NCBI GenBank assembly: GCA_003342895.1 | Contig: PTFA01000024.1 | Location: forward strand, 2,989,052 to 3,053,051 | Direction of reading: 5' to 3' | Length of the DNA: 64,000 bases | Origin: Casuarius casuarius | Lineage: Eukaryota; Chordata; Aves; Casuariiformes; Casuariidae | Part shown: positions 13,605 through 27,801 of the stretch, piece after piece | How the letters are laid out: each line of letters starts with the position of its first letter | Position numbering within the stretch: the stretch's first letter is position 1 | Notes under the pieces: model-generated | Told to the model about the DNA's origin: nothing | The model's database searches: none | The model's input: only the letters and a program-made list of their open reading frames with translations | Made by a program: the position numbers and the translations under genes

Positions 13605-16600
13605 AATATGAGTTTTGCTGGTACTTGGGAGAATTATAGCCTACGTCTACTCTTCTACTTCCTTTTGGTTTATTTTGGAGGCACTCCTTCTTAAACCTAA
13701 GGCCACTTATTTAAAGACGTCATCTTGTCATTTTCTTGAGATTATCACTTACAGACACTTGACACCAGCCAAGCCAAATCCATATTGCTAATTGAAAAAC
13801 ATTTTCTCCCTACACGAATTCCTGAATCATCTGGGCTCATTGCATAACCTGACAGTAACAGGCTGTGAATAGAATAAATCACTACTATTAGAGGCATTTT
13901 TTTGTCCTACCCTGTTATTTCTTTTGCTTCAGGGGTTTATTTCTTTGATTGTCTCTGTAGCTTTGGACATTATTTCTTTTTCATCTTTTTGTTCTTTTCA
14001 GGAAAATTAGGATAGAAGGTATTTATTTATATTGCTCTGCTGAACTGGGCCTCATGCTAGGCCACATGTGATTGTTACTTGTAGTTAATGTGGCTAATAA
14101 AACATCTAGTTTAGACACCAAGTAACTATGAATGTGAAAAGATTTTGTTTTTAAATATATGTGTTATAAAAAATACATGAAACACTACCACAAGTTCAAA
14201 ATTGCCCTTAAATTCCTTTTTTTGCAAGGCTTCTCATTCTTGTAAATGTTTTGCAACATGTTGTTATGTTTATTTTTTATTAAAGAATAAATGTCGTAAA
14301 CGTTTTGGAAGAAATAAAGGTCTCATTTATGGGATGTTTGTTTCATAAATGTCAAAATGCCATATTTTATTCATATGTTTGAAAACTTGCAAAGGGCACT
14401 GAATGTGACAACTTGGGAGGAGGAAAGGAGGAAAATAACGTCCTTCTTGGGGGAGGCATTTTGTGCCAACTTTGCTAGTGAAGACAATGGCTAAGTGGTA
14501 TTATGTTCAACTTGAAATAACTGGCATGGTTTATGGGAGGGTGAATAAGTACAATAGACAGATTTTAGCCCCCCCCGAGAGTTTTTACCTCTTCTTTCAG
14601 CGCAAGATCTTTTGCTGTTAACGCATATTCCTGGGAAGTTATGCTACTCGCAGAGGTTTAAGTCCTTGTTGATTGTACAACCATCCTGTTTTGTTCTGCA
14701 GTCGTATATGTAGAGAAAAGACTAACAGTGGTTTTATTATGTGATTGGTCTCGAATGTGCTGTTGCCTGATGGGCAAAGAAGTGTCAGTTTTAATTAACG
14801 AAGGGTCAATCACTACAGTTAATCTGAGTTGTGCTTGCAGGCTCACTGCGCTGTGATACACTAACTTATAGGAAGATTTAGTTCTCTGCCATTAAAACTC
14901 TTTCAGACTGAATTGCAGCTGCAGAAATCTACTGTTACAGGATTTTGACTCATGCCAACAGTGATGAATTATGATTTAGCTGCTCTGACGCTCCTCTTTT
15001 CAGTACCAGGCTTAGCTTCCAGTGTGCCGGGGGCATGTGGGTACCATCCTCCCGTAGACGCAATCTTTTTAATCACAGACCTCCTGGTTTTTCTTATTAA
15101 GATAATAGCATATATCTAAGTTGTTTCGGTAACTGTAAAGCTTTCTCTCTGGGACCCCATGATAGTGTTTGTTTACAGTGAGGTACAAATACCTTTTAAA
15201 GCAAAATACCACATATTCATAACTCTAGGGTGCAAAGCGTGAAGAGCAAAGGTAATAATAAAATGCCCGTGTGTGAAGGTTTTAGTTGTATGTTAACTTT
15301 TGCTTGGTAGCTGTAAGCTTCCCTAACTATATCTTTGGTAGAACGCAGTAGTTTCTGTCTGCAGCAGAGATTGTGGCTGTACCGTGTGTCTCCATCAGTC
15401 CATCAGTGTTCGCTGGTCTGGAGAGGGCAGCCATCAATTACCCATTTCACTACCTCTTTCTCTAGCATATAGGATCTTCTGATGAGAATATCATTCTAAC
15501 TTGGAAAGAGTCAGATGGGAATATCCCATTAAATGTCATTTTTTTCCAACTTATTCCTTAAAGGAACTTTTTCTCTGCTGTTGGTTTTGCTGTCGCAGTC
15601 TTTTCTTGCTGCCTAGAGTTGTACTGACTTGAGGGCTGTGTGATTTGTATAATGTATGTAGCACACCAATTGTTTTGCTGTCGTAAACAGCCCTTTATGG
15701 TATGGTCTCAGTCCTCAGCATGTGGCAAGTAAGTTAAAATATGCAAACGGTGTTTGTTTATGTTTTTCTTGAAATATCCAAGTAGTGAAAGCAACTTGTG
15801 GCAGACATTGTACTTGCTGAGCTTGTGCTTCAGGGGCTTATCTCCTCCATCTTACAGCACTCAAATGTTGTAATGTTGTAAAGCATGTGGCCCTCTCCCC
15901 CCATCATGCACGAAGAGGGCTGCAAGAGAGCTGCCTTTCCGGGATTTTGCAATCCTTTGTGAGAAGCTCATGTTGTCACCAGGGATGGGAATGGTATAAC
16001 AAAGACTGGGCATCCCCACGCCTTACCGCAAAGGCAGGCAAATGAAATCTGTGCTGTCTGTCCACTTAAGGGACTGAAACAAGATCTAGGATGGGAAGAG
16101 AGCAAAGATGGTGTAATCTGTGTAAGTATTCCTGTTCTCAACTCCAGATTTTCTGCTTTGTGCTTTTTAGTACATCTCTTACTGGCTTTGCTATGTATTG
16201 ATACACTGCTGTGGATCAGAAGTCGTTAGCTGCATGTGGTGAATCCTTCTCCATCAGGTGACTGCATACTTGGCATTACTGTTTTTAAAGTACGTTCTTA
16301 CCTATTTGCTGTATGTCTTGGAAGCACAGTTCATGCGTTTGCACTCGTATTTATTCAGTCCTCTAGTATCAATGCATGGCTCTTGGAGCATGTGTTTTCC
16401 AGCCTTTCTGTGTACTTTTCACCTTCAATACGCTGGAACTTAAATACAAGTTTAAATAGAGTTCAAATAAAATAAATTAGTGTTTGGCTGTGCTTTCTCA
16501 CTTGCTTAGCAAGCAATATCTAGGAAATGATTAACACACCTTGTGCTGTAAAGCAAAGAGACTCACTTCAGGATTCTTGCAAATCTCTGGTGCAAGTAGT

Positions 16601-19600
16601 AGAGGAAGATTACATAGCAGAAAATTGGAAGATGGCCCCTTGCAAGTGCAAATTAAGGAGGCAGGTGGATCAGTAGAAACTCTCACATGTGAGGAACACA
16701 TTAAATAACTACAGACGCTTTGTTCCATGGCAGCAACTGGTCTGGGAGCCTCCAGTCTCTTTTCTCTGATTGACAGGATTTTAGTCAAATCCTTAACATT
16801 TCCTAAAGCTTCAGTTCTGCACAGTGGATTTTACAGACAGAACATGCCTTTTCTTGAAAACCTGCAATTAAGTGAATTCTTACCTGCTCCCTTGTACTGG
16901 CATTAAAATTTGGTTGGCTGTACAGTGAGCTAAATTCACAAGTTGGTCTGGCTCAAAGAAAAGTAAACTATCATATCCCCCATTTTTCCCCAAACAAGGA
17001 AGCTCCTTTGATTTTCAGCCGAATGAGTGTCTTTAGTCAACATAAAATTTAAATTTAGTGTGTTCATTTATCTTGGAGAACAAGGGAAGACAGCTATGCG
17101 CACATAGCTTTTTGCATCTCATATATTGGCATATGGGTTTCTTGGCATGGTTTCTGCTGCTGAAGTGTCATTCCAGGCAGTATCAGCCCAGGGGTTGTAT
17201 GAAATCTGTGAATTTTTCTGCTTGTCTGTCAGGTCCTGTTCTTCTGGTCCTTGCGGCAATGACGTTCAGTCCCTGCTTGTGGAGGTGGAGAGATCATCTC
17301 TGCTGTTCACAAGTCTGTCTTCATTAGTGTTCTCCTAATACTTGTTCAGATTCTCTTCCTCCCCTGCCCTCTGCACTGCAGATGAGTGAGCTTTGGGATT
17401 TTCCTTGCTGAGCAAGCTTCAAACAGCTGCTTGTTAATTTATGACCTCTTTAATCCTTGATAATACTGGTCAGACACGAGACAATAAGGAAAAAAAATTA
17501 CACAGATATGATTCTAACCTGGAAAATATGGTTTTCTGAACTTGCTTCTACATATCCCAGCATGACACCTTCCAAGCTGTGTCGGGCCTCAGAAGTGTTA
17601 AGACAAGTAGCAGTATGGGTCCATGCTGTAATCCTTTTAGTTAGGACCCTGGTTTAAAAAGGAGGTGGGGGGAAAGCAATGTTTCTTTTTGCCATATTAA
17701 TAGCAGAAGCCAGTGTGGAGGAGGAGAGGTGTGTGCTTGCTTTGAAGCAGTGGGTGTAACAAATACTCTGCTTACACCGTTTTCCTCTGAATTATATGGT
17801 GGTTTGCTTCCCTGGATAGGGAATGGTGTGTGTCTGGGAATGGTGTCTCCTGCTTTGGCTTTCATGGACCTCCCGTTTTGGTCGTTTAAGATGTGCAGAA
17901 TGTGGCACCCTTTGCAACTGGAGAACTGGCTTCTCATAAAAGTTGAACTGTAGGTTAATAGAGCCCGTTTGGTAGCCTTGGCCTAGTTTGGGACCTTTCT
18001 CCGAGAGCCAGCTACTCTTGCAGACCGGTAAGTTGGACCCATCGCTGTAGCAGCACACCTGCTTTTGGAGAGTCCTGGCAGTGGATATAAGATGATGTCT
18101 TAAATCACTGCAGTGCCATTTCTGCTTCCCCCGCTACAAAATCCAGAAATGACAGCCTCGCTTTTGTTGCTCTACACATGCAGAAGGACCAAATCTGGAA
18201 TGCGCTCTTTTTTTATCAATGCAAAGCAAGGACCAGGGTTTGGTGCTGCAATGCTGCAAAGGCAGAGTAATGGTTCACACTCCAACTTCTCTGTTGCTGG
18301 ATTTTTAATAGCAGTTTTGCTCTGATTCTGGCTGTCCTGTGCTACTGCTGTAACAAATCCATGCTGCTTAGATTTTGAATAAGGTTGCCTTAGTATGTCA
18401 GATGTGACTCCTACAGTAGGTAATTTGGAGCAGGGGTGGTTCTCCCCTTCTTCTGCCCCAGAAAATCCTGCACTTAAAACAACAAAACCCAAAACAGGCG
18501 TGGTGTATTCAGGCTTGGACTTCTGGCTGGTGTCTTAAGAGCCCGCTCCCTACAAATACAATTCTGCCCACCTCCCCATTATGCCTCTTGTCATTTTTTG
18601 GGGGGGAGGTGTTTTTTTGGGGGGGTGTTTTTCAGTGAGATTGTTTTGTTTGTAACTATACACAGTGGTTAATTTTATTGGGAAGTGATTTGGAAGCACC
18701 GGGCAAAATTGAAGGCTCCATTGTGTTAGGTACCCTCACAAACGCATTTTCTGTCTCTGGAAAATTTGCAGCCTTATATGTAACTATGTAATTAAAGAGT
18801 TTTCGTTGAAATACAATGCAATAGATTTCTACCTTTTGAACTTGTATTGTGTGTGTGAATTTTACTTCTTAAACAAGGGTGTATTTTTCAGTTGGAAAAG
18901 CATCTTTAGGCACATTTGTACTACCAGGTGCAGCTAATACTGTAGTGCAGTGTATTTCCTCGATAATTGCGTTTTAAGTGTGCTGCCATAGGGATGCTAA
19001 TGGAGAGGGCATTAGAGAAATCTGCCTAGAAGTACGGAAGTGTTAAAGTCAGTATGTGGAACATACATCCAGCTTCATTTAGGAGAGCGGCCTGAGCACA
19101 GGGTTCACTCTTGCCTGGGTGCACTTTTCATAGCCTTCTCTCCTGTACGTCCACGAAGGACGGGCCAAGTCCTAACAGCTGAAATTGGCCACCAGAGGTG
19201 TATGCCAGCTGGGTCATATGGTAGCCCTTTACTGTAGTCCATGCAACAGTTGTTTCAAATTTGGATCACCTGGTTGGTGTTGTACAGGTGGGTTGAACAG
19301 ATGTTTTTTGAAAACTAAATATACATTCTTGACTTCTTCATTAAGCTTATATGACACTGTAGCACTAAGGTATTTTTAAATTGTGGATCAGATAAATGGC
19401 TTCCTTAACTGAATGTGCTTATTACATACCAAGTAACATACTTAAATGCTACTTAAAGAAACATAAGATCCAGTTTTATATGCACATTGCAATTTACTAT
19501 TTTATCTCCTTTCTTTAAAACATAAATATCGCCAAAAATACGGTCAATGACATAGATAAATATACAGATATTGAAATATTTTCACATATGTATAAGCACA

Positions 19601-20700
19601 ACATTTGCAGTTGTGTTTCCTTCTGCTTTTTGCTTTGCTGTATGCAAAGATTGTAGCCTTGGGATGCTAGCCAGGGTCTGAGTTGTCAAAGAGAGCAGTA
19701 AGAATACAGGATGTTTTTAGAATACGCTGAGCGGCGAGCAGATGGCTTCATTAAATTCTCTTTAGGAACGAGGAGAGCGGTGGCTGCTTTTGGAAGAAAA
19801 TTGGCCAGAGCGAGCTATTTTTACACTACTGCTCCAAGTGTGTGGCAGGTAACAAGGCTATTTGTATAACAATTTTATGTAAAACAATCAGTCCAGTTAC
19901 CCTCAGAAAATGCGAGGTGGGAACGAGTAGACCCTCTGTTCTGTGAGCTGAAGGTATGAATTGAGACGAAAGACTGAATATTTCATCGTTACACTTCCTG
20001 TGTGTATTGTAAATCTTGAGGTGTGTTTGTGTGGGGAAAATAAGCTCTCATAGTTGCTTAATTTTTTGTTCCTCAACCCTGAACAATTCATATAGTTCTG
20101 TTCTTTGCCAGAAAATTTTGTGGGCTTTTTTTTTCCCTTGCTTTCTTTTTTTGGAGAATGCTAAGGACAGCTATATTTATAGCTCACTGTAGTTATAAAT
20201 GACTTGCAAAGAAGAGTGATATCCAAAAGATAGTTTTCCTCCTCTATAATACACCTCCGGATTCACATACAGACATCTGGTAGACACGTTTTAATGAGTT
20301 TGGTTGCTCAGGAATTCAGTGGTCTTGTGTGGTTGATCAAGTTAAGCATCACTGTTGTGAGCAGTTCTGTGCTTTGCTTGGATCTAAGCTTTAACCAGGT
20401 CTCGTATGTTCAATTTCCTCTGCCCACCCCCCTCGGAAATTAAAAAGCAGAACTCTGAGGTTTGGTTCAGGCAAATACTCGCAAGTTACCGTGTCTTTCT
20501 TTTTTAGGCTGAATAGCCTGCTGAGAACAGAAAAATGTTGTTGGGCTGTAAGGATGCGGCTGAATTTAAAGTGGGCAGTTTGAAGCTGGATTCTGTTTCT
20601 GCGGATGGGATGTTGTTCGTGATGTGGGAAAGTGTTTTACCTGTTAAGTCCTTTCAGGGTTGTGTGCTTCCTTTTCTTTTAGTTTAGGATTTATATCTAT

Positions 20701-20718
20701 ATGTATGTATGTATGTAT
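20701..20718 (+). repeat. Short ATGT microsatellite
   Basis: Four ATGT units follow a TATATCTAT stretch. This is ordinary short simple sequence. Confidence 0.9.
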
Positions 20719-23700
20719 TACATTTGGAGAAAATAGATCTAGGAGCAGGAAAGGGAGTTTCCTGCCATAGTGGTAGAGTGTCTTGGTATTGCTTATTGAT
20801 TCTTCTGACTGTGAAATGCTTCTTCATCCCAAAATAGGTATCAGCCCATCTTAGCAGCAGGAGAGGGCTGGGGCTGCCGGTAGGTCTCAACTCCTGTGCC
20901 GAGGCTTTGCTGTTGGTACATGCTCCTCTCCCAGGGAAGATTTGGGCTCTAGTCAAGCTGTGTGGCTGGTTTTAACTCTGTAATTGGTTGAAATGCTTCC
21001 AGCAGGTAATCTGGGCCAGCGACACTGAGCGGGAATTGCTGTTAGAGATCATCATGTGTAGGGGAAGATTTATTTATAGCAACAGTTGCAGATCGGTTTG
21101 CAGAAGTACGTACATGTATATGTGCAGAAATATGTATTTGGATAACAGAGCAAATCCATGTTTTTCCCCAAGTTGCTTTTTAAAGGGTAAATTCGTAATG
21201 TATGCATGCATTCCAGAAACGGTTTGAACCAGACAGCACATTAACTACTGTTACTGCAGGAAACTTTGTGCTTAATTAGAATCAATACATTCCACAACGA
21301 GAGAAGATGACGACCTTGTATTTTGAAGGATGAATTACTGTAATGTTACTGGCCTTGTTCTGAGATTTTCCCTCCATTACTCTCACCCCAGCTTCTTCTG
21401 ATAAGTTTGATATGTCTATAATACATACTTTTAAAATATTTTCTGTTGTGTGTGTTCACCAGAAAAATGTGGTACTAAGAGGAGCTGGACAGTATTAGTA
21501 TTTCAATAGATCTGGGTGAGTGGACCCACTCTAAATATAATTCTGGCCCTGGTTAGATAGTACCTGCCAATATCTATACCACAACTTTATCAATTATCCT
21601 GGTGCAACTTTATCAAGTTGGAAGGTCTGTATCAAGGCTTTAGGTGGAAGCCCTCCTCCCCACTCCAGCTTAGTGGTGTATCTGGTGTTTTCCCACACAC
21701 ATTGGATTGGTTTGGCGGTATTCTTCATAGCTCATTTTTCTGCTCCTTCTCCTTGTTCCTGATAGGAGCAGCAGTGCTGGCTAAGCAGACAGAGAGGAGC
21801 CCAGTGAGCAGCTCCATTTAGGATCCGAGTTGTATCCCATTTTTACCTTTTCTTTGAAGAAGAACTGAACACTGTATAACTACTGTTGTGTAGCATGTAA
21901 ATGGGTTTTAGCCATATGTGTTGCCAAAAATAGTCTTGTTCTACTCCAGTCCCTGCACGTCCACTGGACAGGAACTTTGTCATGTATTTGTCTGTTATTC
22001 TTTTTTGATGTTTTGCAAACATCTCATAACAAAGACTGTTAAGCCACTCAGACATCTGGGCTGAATCACATTTAACCAGCTTATGTGAGCAAATGTTTCT
22101 ACCCATTCACACAGTGAAATGTTAGCTATAAAGTCTAGGACGTTCTGCCACAGAGATGAACAGCTTAATGTGGTTATCGTTAAATAAATTCACTCAGCTT
22201 ATTCTGACTCTGCCTTTTTCCCATGAATGCAGAAGTGATTACCATGTTGCAGACTGGGGTGGCTTTTTTGGTTGTTTAAACCTATGGAAATATTTAACTT
22301 TTGCACTTGCTCTTTTTAGCTTTTTGCCAAATATAAAACCTTTAAAAGTAAAAGAAAAGGAAAAAAGGAAAAACTGTTTGCATGCATACCACAAGTCAGG
22401 CACTTCTTGTGTCCCGTCAGCATTTGTCTGGACCAAGGAGTACATCTGAAAACATCTTCTGCTAGTGCTGATGATGTTTTTCTCTCTGCCTAATTCAGTG
22501 ATTGTGATTGCCCCCTTTTATCTTGTTCCTCCCTCTCCCTACCTCTTGTGCTGCTGCTGCTCCTGCCCTTGAAGTAGATCTGAATGCTAATGTGACTGTA
22601 GGATGTCCTGAATCAAAGTTTATTTGCCATCTTCATGCTCCCTGAAACAGTGTTGCACTGAATGAGCTTGCGAATGTGATTCCTCCCGCAGGCACGAGAT
22701 CCCTACGTCCTGCCCCACGTTGGGAGCGAAGCAGGGCCACTTCCTTGGCAGCAGCACGGAGCTGCACTGCATTTTGTGAAACTGAGGTTGCCTGGTTTTG
22801 GTACTAGCTAGTAGGCTTAGTTTTTAGATACCATGTTAGTGAAGAAAAGCTCTGAATTCTTAATTTCATGGTTTGCTTTGAATAAATGAAGTGGCACTGT
22901 CCGTAGGATGCTGGAAGTTGATCTTTTGTAAGGGAACTTGGGGATGGAGGTGACAGACCTTGCCTCCATGGGAAGGAATTGAGGAAGAGCGGTGTTGGTG
23001 GAGCTTGTGGATCCCCCACCACAGGAGCAGTGGGGATCCTGTGAACCCAGGCTGGGGATATGTTCTTTTCCTTCCTTCCTCCCAACACTCTTTGTCCCCA
23101 TGGAGAACATGGAAAACAAAATCACTTGAAGATTGAACTGATTTTCTTTTCCTGTGGCCTTTCCTGTATGGAGCATAACTTGCCCAGGTAAGCCATGCTT
23201 ATCCTGTACTTGCATTGCAGGGTCCTCTTTAGCACTGAATGCAAATGCTGCTCATCAGCAAGGAGTTAGTTACTCTCCAGGCAGAAAATGGAGGTAGTTT
23301 TACACAAGCTACCTCAAATCTCTGTAGTAGGCCAGCAGCCACTGTGTGGGTTGAGAGTCTGAACTGACATCCATGCTCTGTGCCCTAGATGCTGTCTAAA
23401 CCACAAGAGTTGGCCAATACCTGACTCACAGGCCTGCAAATTTGCCTTATCCTCCCTCTGCTGGGGATCCATCTTCTGTGGTCTCCAGGCTATAATCTGT
23501 GTGGCAAGAGTTTTGTAAAAGTGTCATCCATATTAAGCTAGCAGAATTTCATCTTTGGGACTCTCGAACAGTTTATACAAAATGGGGTTTAAAAATGACG
23601 TATTCATAAATTCTCTACGCGTGGTTACTCTGTATTTGCCGTATCAATTCAGCAAGCTGACAGAAGCAGCAACCCAGTGCTCTTTTGCTGCACCTGGAGC

Positions 23701-24029
23701 TCTAGAGAGCTTTTCGTTCTTGAAGCAAGGTCTGTGCTCTGGTCATTTCGTTTAGGCTGTTGCAGTAGTACTTCAAAGTGTTCACTTCCTCTGCCTGCGA
23801 GGGTCACTTTAAGATCTTGCAATCTTATTTGTGTCAGTTTCAAAGCTATTTGAGGAAATCGCTTTGAATTTGAAGATTTTTATTTTATGAGCCTCTCCCG
23901 AGAAAGATGCTCCAGCCCTAGTTTTCGGCGTGTCTTTGCCTTGCGTTTACCCAGGCAGTGAGGGTGGTCAGTGTTTTTTGTTTGTTTGCTTGTTTTTTAA
24001 GTTGTGCATGTTTGCCCGTTGATGGCAGC

Positions 24030-24360
24030 GGGTGGCCCAGAATAGGCTGTGTGGTTAGCTGACGGCGGGAGAGTGGTTCTTGTTACTTGTCAGCCACAAA
24101 AATTTATCGCCCATCTGTGAGTCAAAACTGTGAAACAAGACCCTGCGTAGCGGTGGGAGCGAGTCTCTCACCTGACACTGGGCAGCGTGCGAGCGAGGGG
24201 AAGGGGATGGAGCGGTGCCCGTGCTCCCACCTACGTCTCTCATTTATCAGCAACGTGCGGAGAAGTGTTTATTTACGGCAGGGCGTAGGTCTGTCGGCTG
24301 CGCTTTGGCCGCAGCCGCTCGGGGAGCAGATAGCCGGTCACTTTAGCTGCTCGTGTTAGT
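24030..24360. promoter_or_regulatory. CpG-rich pocket, candidate CpG island or alternative promoter
   Basis: About 330 bases with dense CpG (gacggcgggagag, gcgtagcggtgggagcgag, gtgcgagcgaggggaagg, tcggctgcgctttggccgc). It is one of the most CpG-dense places in the upstream 45 kb. No TATA box or clear donor site can be assigned. If SEMA4D has an upstream first exon in this window, this is among the better candidates. Confidence 0.4.
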
Positions 24361-26903
24361 AATGGATATTACACGGATTAATTGAGAAGAAAGTAAATGA
24401 TACCCACTCTTGTAAAGTGGTGGCAGAATTTGATCTTGCTGCTACGGTGGTATTTGTACATGTGGTACAGTGTTATTCGGCTTGATTTCTGGATATAAGC
24501 TGTTCAAGGCCAAATACAATGAGGCTGTGAAAACAGACAGTCTTTCCAGCCTCACTGTATCCATATGCATAAGTCCATAATCTCTACGCTGGCAGCATTT
24601 TGTAACCTTGTTGGTAAATATTGGAAATGCAGTGTCAGAGCCCTGTAGCAAGCGTGGGTTTTCCCGTGCAGCTGAAAGAGCTCTGCAGTGGTTGAGGAGC
24701 CACTGCCAGCGTGAGGCAGCTCAGGAAGGCTTGGAAGAAGACAGTGAATATTTGAGAGCGCTTAGTAGGTTGTACCCTTTTCTTTTTAATGGGGAGTAAG
24801 TCTGTTAAAGGACCAGAAAGAGAGTATTTATTAGAATTGCTTTTCCCCCTCTGCAAATGTATTATCTCAGATTTTATTTCCAGTTGTACTGGAGAGCCAA
24901 TTACTATATTTTCAATAGATACTCTTTTTTTTCCTGGAATCTCGTAGGATACATTTTTTTAGACTTTGGAGTCACTTGTGCTAGAAATTGCTTCGGATCT
25001 TTGAAAAAAATTATTTGTCAAATTAGAAAAATATTGTGGTGTTCTAAGCTAAAAGTGGGGCAAACTGTGTAGTTTTTGATAACTCCAGCTATCTTTTTCC
25101 CGTTCACTGAAAGGTGCAAATTTTAATTTTTACAGGCAACAGAAATATCTGTGTTGCAGTGCTGCAGTTCTCAACAGCGCACTCACCTTCTTTCTCCTGG
25201 AGCTGCTCAAGCCTTTAAGCCTTCCTGGTATGTAAAGTTTTTGATTGCTCTTGTGTTCTATTAACACAGTAATTGTCTTGCTTTCGTCATCAAGCTTCTC
25301 CTGGCTTCCAGAGCCTGGCTTCTGCCAGGAGCCGTCGTGCACCGCAGGAGCTGACGGCTGAGGAGCTGTTTCCACAGGCATGGTAGACTTCTGGTTTTGT
25401 GGTGGTTTTGTCCTTTGGAGGCAAAGTGGTTTTGCGCTTTCTCCCAAGCGGGGAACTGACAACTGCACTGGTGTATATCAGGGAAAGTTAATTCTAACGT
25501 GTGTCTGTGAGAGCTGGAGATGTACCTAAAACATGAGGAAAGAAATGCTTTTGAGAAATTCTGGGTCTGGGATGAAAAGACCCGTGACCCACAGAGAGGT
25601 CTGATGGAGTTGTTAGCCAGCAGTTCGTCTTTGGCAGAACCTGAGCCCATCGTGTTTGGGGCACGCGTTCTTAGAAACGCCCCGGCTTTCCTATGGAAGC
25701 GCCCTGTGAAACCTCACTGCTGTGACAGCGAGGACTCCTACAGGAAATCCTGCAAAAAAGCCCTATGGTAGGGTAAGTGAAGCAACCACATCCTGAGAGA
25801 CATCATGAGACATAGGAAAGCTTTGGTTTCATATGTATCAGTAGTGGTATGGTGAAAATACATCAACAAGATGAAGCCTCTTGTGTATGTCAAAGCAGCG
25901 ATAAAATAAACCTAATTGGTTAGCTTTCCTCTGCTACATATCATTATCTTGCAGAAGTTTAATTAAAAACAATATTTGTAAATGTTAACAGCTGAAGTCC
26001 TCCTTTCAGGCTAACAAAAAATGTGTACGCAAAGACTTTATTCCTGCTGAAGAGTGATGTCAGCTCCTATCATCAGAGACAACCTGCAGAGTGACAGTGC
26101 TTTGCTAGAAGTCCTGGGGGGGGTCAGCTGTAGTGCAATTGCATGACCGCTGGCTGTCGCTTAAACATTGGATGTGCCACCGGTCTTTCAAAGCATGTTA
26201 GCATTTTAAAAAATTTCATATATGTTGATAGTTTTAAAGTGCCATTGCTCAAAAGAGCTAACAGTAAAATGTGTGATACCCCCATATGAGAAAGACAGAG
26301 AAGCTGTTTGAGCATAGATACTTGATACCTATATCTCTTCTGCAGGATTAGCTGTTCCTTTTGGGCCTCATCAAAGGGAATAATTCAAGTTTTAGGTCAG
26401 TAAGGAGTAGACTACGCTGTGCCTGGAGGTATGCAGAATCGGCCGACCTTGCCACTAGACTTCTCAGACTATTGCACGCAAGCTGTAATGCAGTTTTTTG
26501 TGTGTCACTGCAAGATGAATCTGTTGTTAAGGCTGGTAATCATCTTTGTGTAGTGAAAATACATTTGCAGCCTTTAAGAGCAAGGAAGCTGAAATGAAGT
26601 TTGCCATTTAAAATCTTATCTTAATAAGCAAAGAACATCAGCAAACAGTTGGACAGGGAACAAAAATATTAACAAAAATAACAAACTGTAGAAGACCAGT
26701 AGCAAAACAGCTAATAAATGATTGTTAATCTGGAATAGTGGTGTTGAGCTTGTGCTCTATATACCCCCGGGTACCATGGATGTCTTCTAAGAGATCTGCA
26801 AAAGCTACTTAAGAAAAGCAAGTTGATCTGTAGTAGACTTCAATTCTCTATGCTGGGGCCTACCCCTCCTCTAGGAAATTTTAAGATTAGTGTTTTTGAA
26901 CTT

Positions 26904-26929
26904 AAAAAAAAAAAATTTTTTTTTTTTTT
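26904..26929. repeat. A12-T14 inverted homopolymer
   Basis: Twelve adenines run directly into fourteen thymines, giving a self-complementary tract that can extrude as a cruciform and disfavours nucleosomes. Confidence 0.95.
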
Positions 26930-27780
26930 AGACTTCTGTAAGGCTATAATCAACAGTTTGCTGAAAAGAAGGCTAATGTGAGAAGTTCACCTGTTCATAA
27001 ATAAATAAGATGACCTACCTAAGCTCATGCTTTAATATTCAGCCAGTGTTTTCATTTGATGTTATGTACTCTTGCTGTAGTATAAAGTATAATTCCAGTT
27101 AGATGGAGAAAAATGTTGGAGGAAGAATGGAGGGAGAATGAAAAGGAAAGTAATATTTAGTAAGAATCATTGATTTGCTTCCGATTGGAAATTTGCCCTT
27201 ATTCTAGAAAAAATGATGAAACTGTTTCAGCCAATCAGCTGCGTAACCGTTGAAACTTAGATTTATGAAATGAATATGTCCACAGAGGCACTTCAGCTGA
27301 AAACTTTAATTTGAATTAATACAGATTGACAATTTTGATATAAATGGCCCATTTACTTTACAAAGCGTAAGGGGCCAAAGGTTTATTCCTTGATATAGTA
27401 AGGGCGCTTTAGAAAGGTATTTTGAAATACAGAATTATGATTGTAATGTATACACTTACAATATATTCTTGAGGTTTTTTCCTTCGGCTGTTTTGGGGGC
27501 ATGCAACAGAAAACCACCTAGCTGTGTGCAGGATGTTTTCCTTTCTTTTTATATCTTTTGATGGTGTGATTCCTGCAGCTGTTGAAAACAGTACACTGTA
27601 AAAGGTTACATAGAAACAGGTAACAACTTGAGTAGCTCTAAAGTATCTGTTTTCACACTTGCAAAAAATTAATTGCTACTGAATTGTCTGGCAAATCTGT
27701 CTAGATGGTGATACAATTTTGCATATGACTGAGCGTAACCTAGTTTTTCCATCTTGACATTTGAAACGTGAAAGTTGTGC

Positions 27781-27801
27781 GGGGTGTGGGGAGGGGGCGG
27801 G
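27781..27801 (+). other. G-quadruplex motif, + strand
   Basis: Four G runs (4, 4, 5 and 3 G) are separated by loops TGT, A and C. This satisfies the usual G3+N1-7 pattern with very short loops, which favours a stable structure. Confidence 0.85.

Larger units (their letters stand above)
9444..24000. other. Non-coding DNA upstream of the SEMA4D coding region, part 2
   Basis: No gene is supported. It contains a CpG-richer pocket at 11430-11590, alternating purine-pyrimidine tracts at 12206 and 13569, G-homopolymer runs around 18600-18626, and a short ATGT repeat at 20701. A stretch at about 19650-19850 looks non-repetitive with well-formed E-box and octamer-like words, but I cannot show conservation without alignment. 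Confidence 0.55.

Noticed and set aside
19189..19200. ccaccagaggtg as a CTCF-like site
   Set aside because: It has two or more mismatches to the core and no supporting context.
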